DNA from: an uncultured Prevotella sp. | GTDB taxonomy: Bacteria; Bacteroidota; Bacteroidia; Bacteroidales; Bacteroidaceae | Direction: 5' to 3' | DNA: 8,462 nt | NCBI GenBank assembly: GCA_900765465.1 | Contig: CAAFRM010000199.1 | Span: forward strand, 1 to 8,462 | In this document: piece after piece, positions 4,828 through 8,462 of the stretch | How positions within the stretch are numbered: position 1 is the first letter of the stretch | How the letters are laid out: every line of letters starts with the position of its first letter | The notes under the pieces: model-generated | The model's input: only the letters and a program-made list of their open reading frames with translations | What the model was told of the DNA's origin: nothing | Databases searched by the model: none | Position numbers and translations under genes: made by a program

Positions 4828-7734
4828 ATGACTTTAAAACATGTATTGATGGCGGCTATCCTGATGGGAAGCCTCAACGCCGCAGCCAAGGACTATCATT
4901 ACACCACCGTAGCAGGTGATGCCATGAAAACCCGCATCTATACCCTCGACAACGGACTGAAGGTGTATATGTCGGTGAACAAGGAGAAGCCTCGCTTGCA
5001 GGCTAACATCGCAGTGAAGACGGGCTCGAGAAACGATCCTGCCGAGACTACTGGTCTTGCACATTATCTGGAGCACCTGATGTTCAAGGGTACCCAGAAA
5101 TTCGGCACCACCGACCATGCCAAGGAGAAGCCATATCTCGACGAGATTACCCGCCGATATGAGAGCTACCGCAAGCTCACCGATCCAGCCCAGCGCAAGC
5201 AGGCTTACCATGAGATTGATTCCATCTCGCAGCTTGCAGCCAAATACAATATCCCTAACGAGTACGACAAACTGATGGCGAGCATCGGAAGCCAGGGCAC
5301 CAATGCCTATACTTCCAACGATGTGACCTGCTATGTGGAGAATATCCCGAACAATGAGATTGAGAACTGGGCAAAGGTGCAGAGCGACCGATTCCAGAAC
5401 ATGGTAATCCGTGGTTTCCACACCGAGCTGGAGGCTGTGTATGAGGAGAAGAACATCTCGATGGCAAGCGACAACACCAAGGAGTTTGCTGCCCTCTGGA
5501 AACTTCTTACCCCTACCCACCCTTACGGCACCCAGACCACCATCGGCGAGCAGGAACACTTGAAGAATCCTAGCATCATCAATATCCAGAACTATTTCCA
5601 CCGCTACTATGTGCCAAACAATGTGGCCATCTGCATGGCGGGCGATTTCGACCCAGACCAGACCATCGCCATCATCGACAAGTACTTCGGATCATGGAAG
5701 AAGAGCGACAACCTCTCACGTCCTGAGTTCAGTGCACAGCCAGACCTCACAGCCGTGAAGGATACAGCCGTGGTGGGCAAGGATGCAGAAAACGTGATGC
5801 TTGCCTGGAAGTTCAAGGGAGCCAACGACAAGGAAAACGATGTGCTCGACGTAATCAGCGAAATGCTGACCAACGGAAAGGCAGGATTGATGGAGGTAGA
5901 TTTAGAGCAGCAGATGAAGATAGCTGCAGCCAGCGCCTTTACCTATGGTCTGCACGATTACTCAGCCTTCATCGTAGCCGGTACTCCTAACAAGGACCAG
6001 AAGCTGGAAGAGGCTCGTGCCCTGCTCCTGGACGAGATGGCGAAGCTGCGCCGTGGCGAGTTCGACAACGACCTGCTGCCATCGGTCATCGCCAACAAAA
6101 AGCTGAACTACTACAAGGGTCTGGACGACAACGAGGAGCGCACCAACATCATGGTGGATGCCTTCATCAACGACCAGAAATGGGAAGATGTAGCCAGCAA
6201 GCTCGACCGACAGAGCAAGCTGACCAAGCAGGATATCGTTGACTTTGCCAAAAAGTATCTGCGCGACGACAACTTCGTCTGCGTATATAAGCGTATGGGC
6301 GAAGACAATACCTTGAAGAAGATAGAGAAGCCAGCCATCACTCCTATCCCAGCCAACCGCGAATATGAGAGTGACTTCGTGAAGGAAATCAAGAATGCCA
6401 AGGTTCCAGACATCCAGCCTCAGTTCCTCGACTTCAAGAAAGACCTCACAGTAACCAAGACCAGCAAGAAGCTACCGCTCATCTACAAGCAGAACACCCA
6501 GGACGACCTCTTCAACCTCACCTTTCGCTATGAGTTTGGTGATGAAGACGACATCCGCTACAGCTATGCAGCGCAGTATCTCGACTATATCGGCACCGAC
6601 AAGAAGAGTGTATCAGCCATCAAGCAGGCATTCTACAAGCTGGCTTGCAACTACAGCATCGTACAGGGTTCCAAGACCCTGCAGATTAGTCTGAACGGTC
6701 TGAACGAGAATCTTCCTGCTGCCCTCAACCTGATGGAGGAAATCCTGCACCATGCCAAGGCAGACAAGAATTCCTGGAACCAGTTTATCGACCTCATCGA
6801 GAAGATGCAGACTGATGCCAAGGCTAACCAGAAGTCGAACTTCAGCTATCTCTGGGCTTACAGCACATACGGTGCCTACAACCCAACCCGCAACGCCATC
6901 AAGACAGCCGACCTGCGCAAGATGGACCCACAGGAACTCGTGAACCTGCTGGGCGGACTGAACAACATGGAGCACACCGTAACCTACTACGGTCCATACA
7001 GTGAGAAGCAGTTGAACGCCATGCTTGCCAAGGAGCACAAGACCGCCAAGAAGCTCGCCGCCGTGCCAGAGGGCAAGGAGTACAAGATGGAAGAAATCAA
7101 GCAGAACGAGATTTACATTGCTCCATACGAGGCAAAGAACATCTATCTGCGCTATTACCAGAACGAGGGCAAGAAGAGCAGCGTGAACGACGAGGCACTG
7201 GTTTCTCTCTTCAACGAGTATTTCGGTGGCGGCATGAATGCCATCGTCTTCCAGGAACTCCGCGAAACCCGCGGTCTGGCTTACAATGCATGGGCTTCAT
7301 ACCTTACTCCAACCCGCAAGGACGAGAAGGATTACTTTGTGAAGCACATCATTTCGCAGACTGACAAGATGATGGACTGCATCCACGTGTTTGATGAAAT
7401 CACCAACAACCTGCCACAGAACGAGGCATCATTCAACCTCGCCAAGCAGAGTCTGATGAAGTCAATCCAGAGCCGCCGCGTAACGAAGAATGGCGTTATC
7501 AATGCCTACCTCAACGCCAAGCTGATGGGTATCGACTATGATGCCACCAAACTCTACTACGAGCAGATTCCATCGCTCACCCTGCAGGATGTGACCAACT
7601 TCGAGAAGCAGAACATCGTGGGCAAGCCTCATCGCATCATCATTCTTGGCGACGAGAAGAATCTCGATATGAAGAGCCTGGAGAAGATTGCGCCAATCAA
7701 GCGTCTCTCTCAGGAAGAAATCTTCGGCTATTAA
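4828..7734 (+). CDS. Secreted M16 (insulinase/pitrilysin family) zinc metallopeptidase, two-half full-length form
   Basis: 968 residues. Residues 1-20 are a signal peptide (MTLK, a hydrophobic run, then AAA before KDYHY), implying a periplasmic or envelope location. The N-terminal half holds the inverted zinc site HYLEH (79-83), with Glu82 as general base and His79/His83 as ligands. The third ligand is probably Glu207 in AVYEEKNIS. The 123 residues between H83 and E207 exceed the usual 75 or so, because a charged helical insert (about 95-150) intervenes. The C-terminal half is the catalytically dead partner: QYLDY (583-587) aligns with HYLEH. The substrate-clamping motif FGGGMNAIVFQELRETRGLAY (799-819), with R812/R815 and Y819, is intact. 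M16 enzymes enclose and degrade peptides within the clamshell of the two halves. The natural substrate is unknown. The ATG follows a seven-A run. No clear promoter or terminator lies in the flanking gaps, so read-through from the upstream genes is possible. Confidence 0.94.
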   Translation: MTLKHVLMAAILMGSLNAAAKDYHYTTVAGDAMKTRIYTLDNGLKVYMSVNKEKPRLQANIAVKTGSRNDPAETTGLAHYLEHLMFKGTQKFGTTDHAKEKPYLDEITRRYESYRKLTDPAQRKQAYHEIDSISQLAAKYNIPNEYDKLMASIGSQGTNAYTSNDVTCYVENIPNNEIENWAKVQSDRFQNMVIRGFHTELEAVYEEKNISMASDNTKEFAALWKLLTPTHPYGTQTTIGEQEHLKNPSIINIQNYFHRYYVPNNVAICMAGDFDPDQTIAIIDKYFGSWKKSDNLSRPEFSAQPDLTAVKDTAVVGKDAENVMLAWKFKGANDKENDVLDVISEMLTNGKAGLMEVDLEQQMKIAAASAFTYGLHDYSAFIVAGTPNKDQKLEEARALLLDEMAKLRRGEFDNDLLPSVIANKKLNYYKGLDDNEERTNIMVDAFINDQKWEDVASKLDRQSKLTKQDIVDFAKKYLRDDNFVCVYKRMGEDNTLKKIEKPAITPIPANREYESDFVKEIKNAKVPDIQPQFLDFKKDLTVTKTSKKLPLIYKQNTQDDLFNLTFRYEFGDEDDIRYSYAAQYLDYIGTDKKSVSAIKQAFYKLACNYSIVQGSKTLQISLNGLNENLPAALNLMEEILHHAKADKNSWNQFIDLIEKMQTDAKANQKSNFSYLWAYSTYGAYNPTRNAIKTADLRKMDPQELVNLLGGLNNMEHTVTYYGPYSEKQLNAMLAKEHKTAKKLAAVPEGKEYKMEEIKQNEIYIAPYEAKNIYLRYYQNEGKKSSVNDEALVSLFNEYFGGGMNAIVFQELRETRGLAYNAWASYLTPTRKDEKDYFVKHIISQTDKMMDCIHVFDEITNNLPQNEASFNLAKQSLMKSIQSRRVTKNGVINAYLNAKLMGIDYDATKLYYEQIPSLTLQDVTNFEKQNIVGKPHRIIILGDEKNLDMKSLEKIAPIKRLSQEEIFGY

Positions 7735-7791
7735 AATAAGAAAAAAGAATATATTGAATATTTCAACAGTTTTTAAAGAACAAAAAACATT

Positions 7792-8462
7792 ATGGCAAAA
7801 ACTCCAGATTTTAAGTATGCTCCAATGTTCCAGATTGGAGAGGACAAGACTGAGTATCGCCTTATCTCTAAGGAAGGCGTAAGCACAGCAGAGTTCGAGG
7901 GTAAGACTATCCTCAAGGTTTCTAAGGAAGCTCTTACCTTGCTGGCTCAGCAGGGTTTCCACGACGTAGAGTTCAAGCTCCGTCGTGAGCACAACCTCCA
8001 GGTGGCTAAGATCCTCAGCGACCCAGAGGCTTCAGAGAACGACAAGTACGTAGCTCTCCAGTTCCTCCGCAATGCAGAGACTGCCGTTAAGGGCATCCTC
8101 CCATTCTGCCAGGATACAGGTACTGCTATCATCCACGGCGAGAAGGGTCAGCGCGTATGGACCGATTTCGAGGACGAAGAGGCTTTGAGCCTGGGTGTAT
8201 ACAATACCTTTACACAGGACAACCTCCGCTATTCTCAGAACGCTCCTCTCAACATGTATGATGAGGTGAACACCCGTTGCAACCTGCCTGCTCAGATTGA
8301 TATCGAGGCTACAGAGGGCGACGAGTACCGCTTCGTGATGGTAGCTAAGGGTGGTGGCTCTGCCAACAAGACCTACTTCTACCCTATGACCAAGGCTACT
8401 ATCCAGAACGAGGGCACACTGCTCCCATTCCTCGTAGAGAAGATGAAGAGTCTGGGTACAGC
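7792..8462 (+). CDS. fum: Class I fumarate hydratase (FumA/FumB-like), N-terminal 223 residues, runs off the right edge
   Basis: Iron-sulfur fumarase, which interconverts fumarate and malate in the cytoplasm. In anaerobic Bacteroidota it serves the reductive branch towards succinate. The frame from the ATG at 7792 is open to the window end, with 223 complete codons and two bases of the next. It closely follows E. coli FumA: DTEYYLL-like DKTEYRLIS (18-26), AEFEGKTILKV (33-43), LTLLAQQGFHDV (48-59), DPEASENDKYVALQFLRN (77-94, shared with FumA), LPFCQDTGTAI (103-113, whose Cys106 is a [4Fe-4S] ligand), QRVWT (120-124), DNLRYSQNAPL (143-153), and AKGGGSANKTYF (185-196). The family length is about 545, so some 60 percent is missing, including the other two cluster cysteines. 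Alanine codons are strongly biased to GCT here, by my count 13 of 18, against mostly GCC in the M16 gene, a pattern expected of a highly expressed gene. The 57-bp gap to the M16 gene shows no TAnnTTTG box. Confidence 0.95.
   Translation, partial: MAKTPDFKYAPMFQIGEDKTEYRLISKEGVSTAEFEGKTILKVSKEALTLLAQQGFHDVEFKLRREHNLQVAKILSDPEASENDKYVALQFLRNAETAVKGILPFCQDTGTAIIHGEKGQRVWTDFEDEEALSLGVYNTFTQDNLRYSQNAPLNMYDEVNTRCNLPAQIDIEATEGDEYRFVMVAKGGGSANKTYFYPMTKATIQNEGTLLPFLVEKMKSLGT

Noticed and set aside
4834..5601. Long antisense open frame (255 codons) inside the M16 gene, minus strand
   Set aside because: It lies entirely within a well-supported M16 coding region, has no promoter box or A-rich start region, and its translation resembles no protein I recognise. 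Codon bias of the sense gene explains it. The shorter antisense frames at 2923-3381, 3853-4275, 6613-7038 and 7462-7992 are rejected for the same reason.
7754..7766. Small inverted repeat TTGAA/TTCAA after the M16 gene as a terminator
   Set aside because: The stem is only five A/T-rich base pairs with no following T run, too weak for intrinsic termination.

Overview
The window looks like chromosomal DNA from a Bacteroidota member, most likely Prevotella or Segatella. The evidence is the Bacteroidetes-type promoter boxes (TAnnTTTG at -7, with TTTG near -33 in one case), A-rich regions in place of strong Shine-Dalgarno sites ahead of the start codons, a family-97 glycoside hydrolase, a DUF4954 protein, and an E. 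coli FumA-like class I fumarase. The genus is my inference from overall protein and codon style, not from a marker gene.

Layout, left to right. Positions 1-1131 hold the first 377 codons of a leftward GH97 glycosidase whose C-terminal half lies outside the window. Positions 1132-1655 are a divergent intergenic region of 524 bp. It contains a candidate GH97 promoter, a pair of direct repeats 30 bp apart just upstream of it, a complete-looking leftward small-RNA unit (promoter, about 105 nt without an ATG, intrinsic terminator), a LacI-operator-like palindrome, and the hflX promoter. Then four rightward genes follow with gaps of 25, 42 and 57 bp: hflX (1656-2903), a DUF4954 left-handed beta-helix protein (2929-4785), a secreted two-half M16 zinc metallopeptidase (4828-7734), and a class I fumarate hydratase cut off by the right edge (7792-8462).

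The proteins are mostly core or housekeeping types: ribosome rescue (HflX), envelope or periplasmic proteolysis (M16), the fumarate/malate step of central metabolism (fumarase), and extracytoplasmic glycan hydrolysis (GH97). hflX and the DUF4954 gene are probably co-transcribed. The M16 and fumarase genes may be read from the same transcript, because I see no convincing terminator or promoter in the gaps, but functional links among the four are not evident from sequence.

I do not see a defence system, mobile element, CRISPR array, tRNA or rRNA. The most interesting non-obvious signal is the putative small RNA at about 1294-1400 on the minus strand. The DUF4954 protein, a widespread family of unknown function sitting next to a ribosome-rescue GTPase, comes second.
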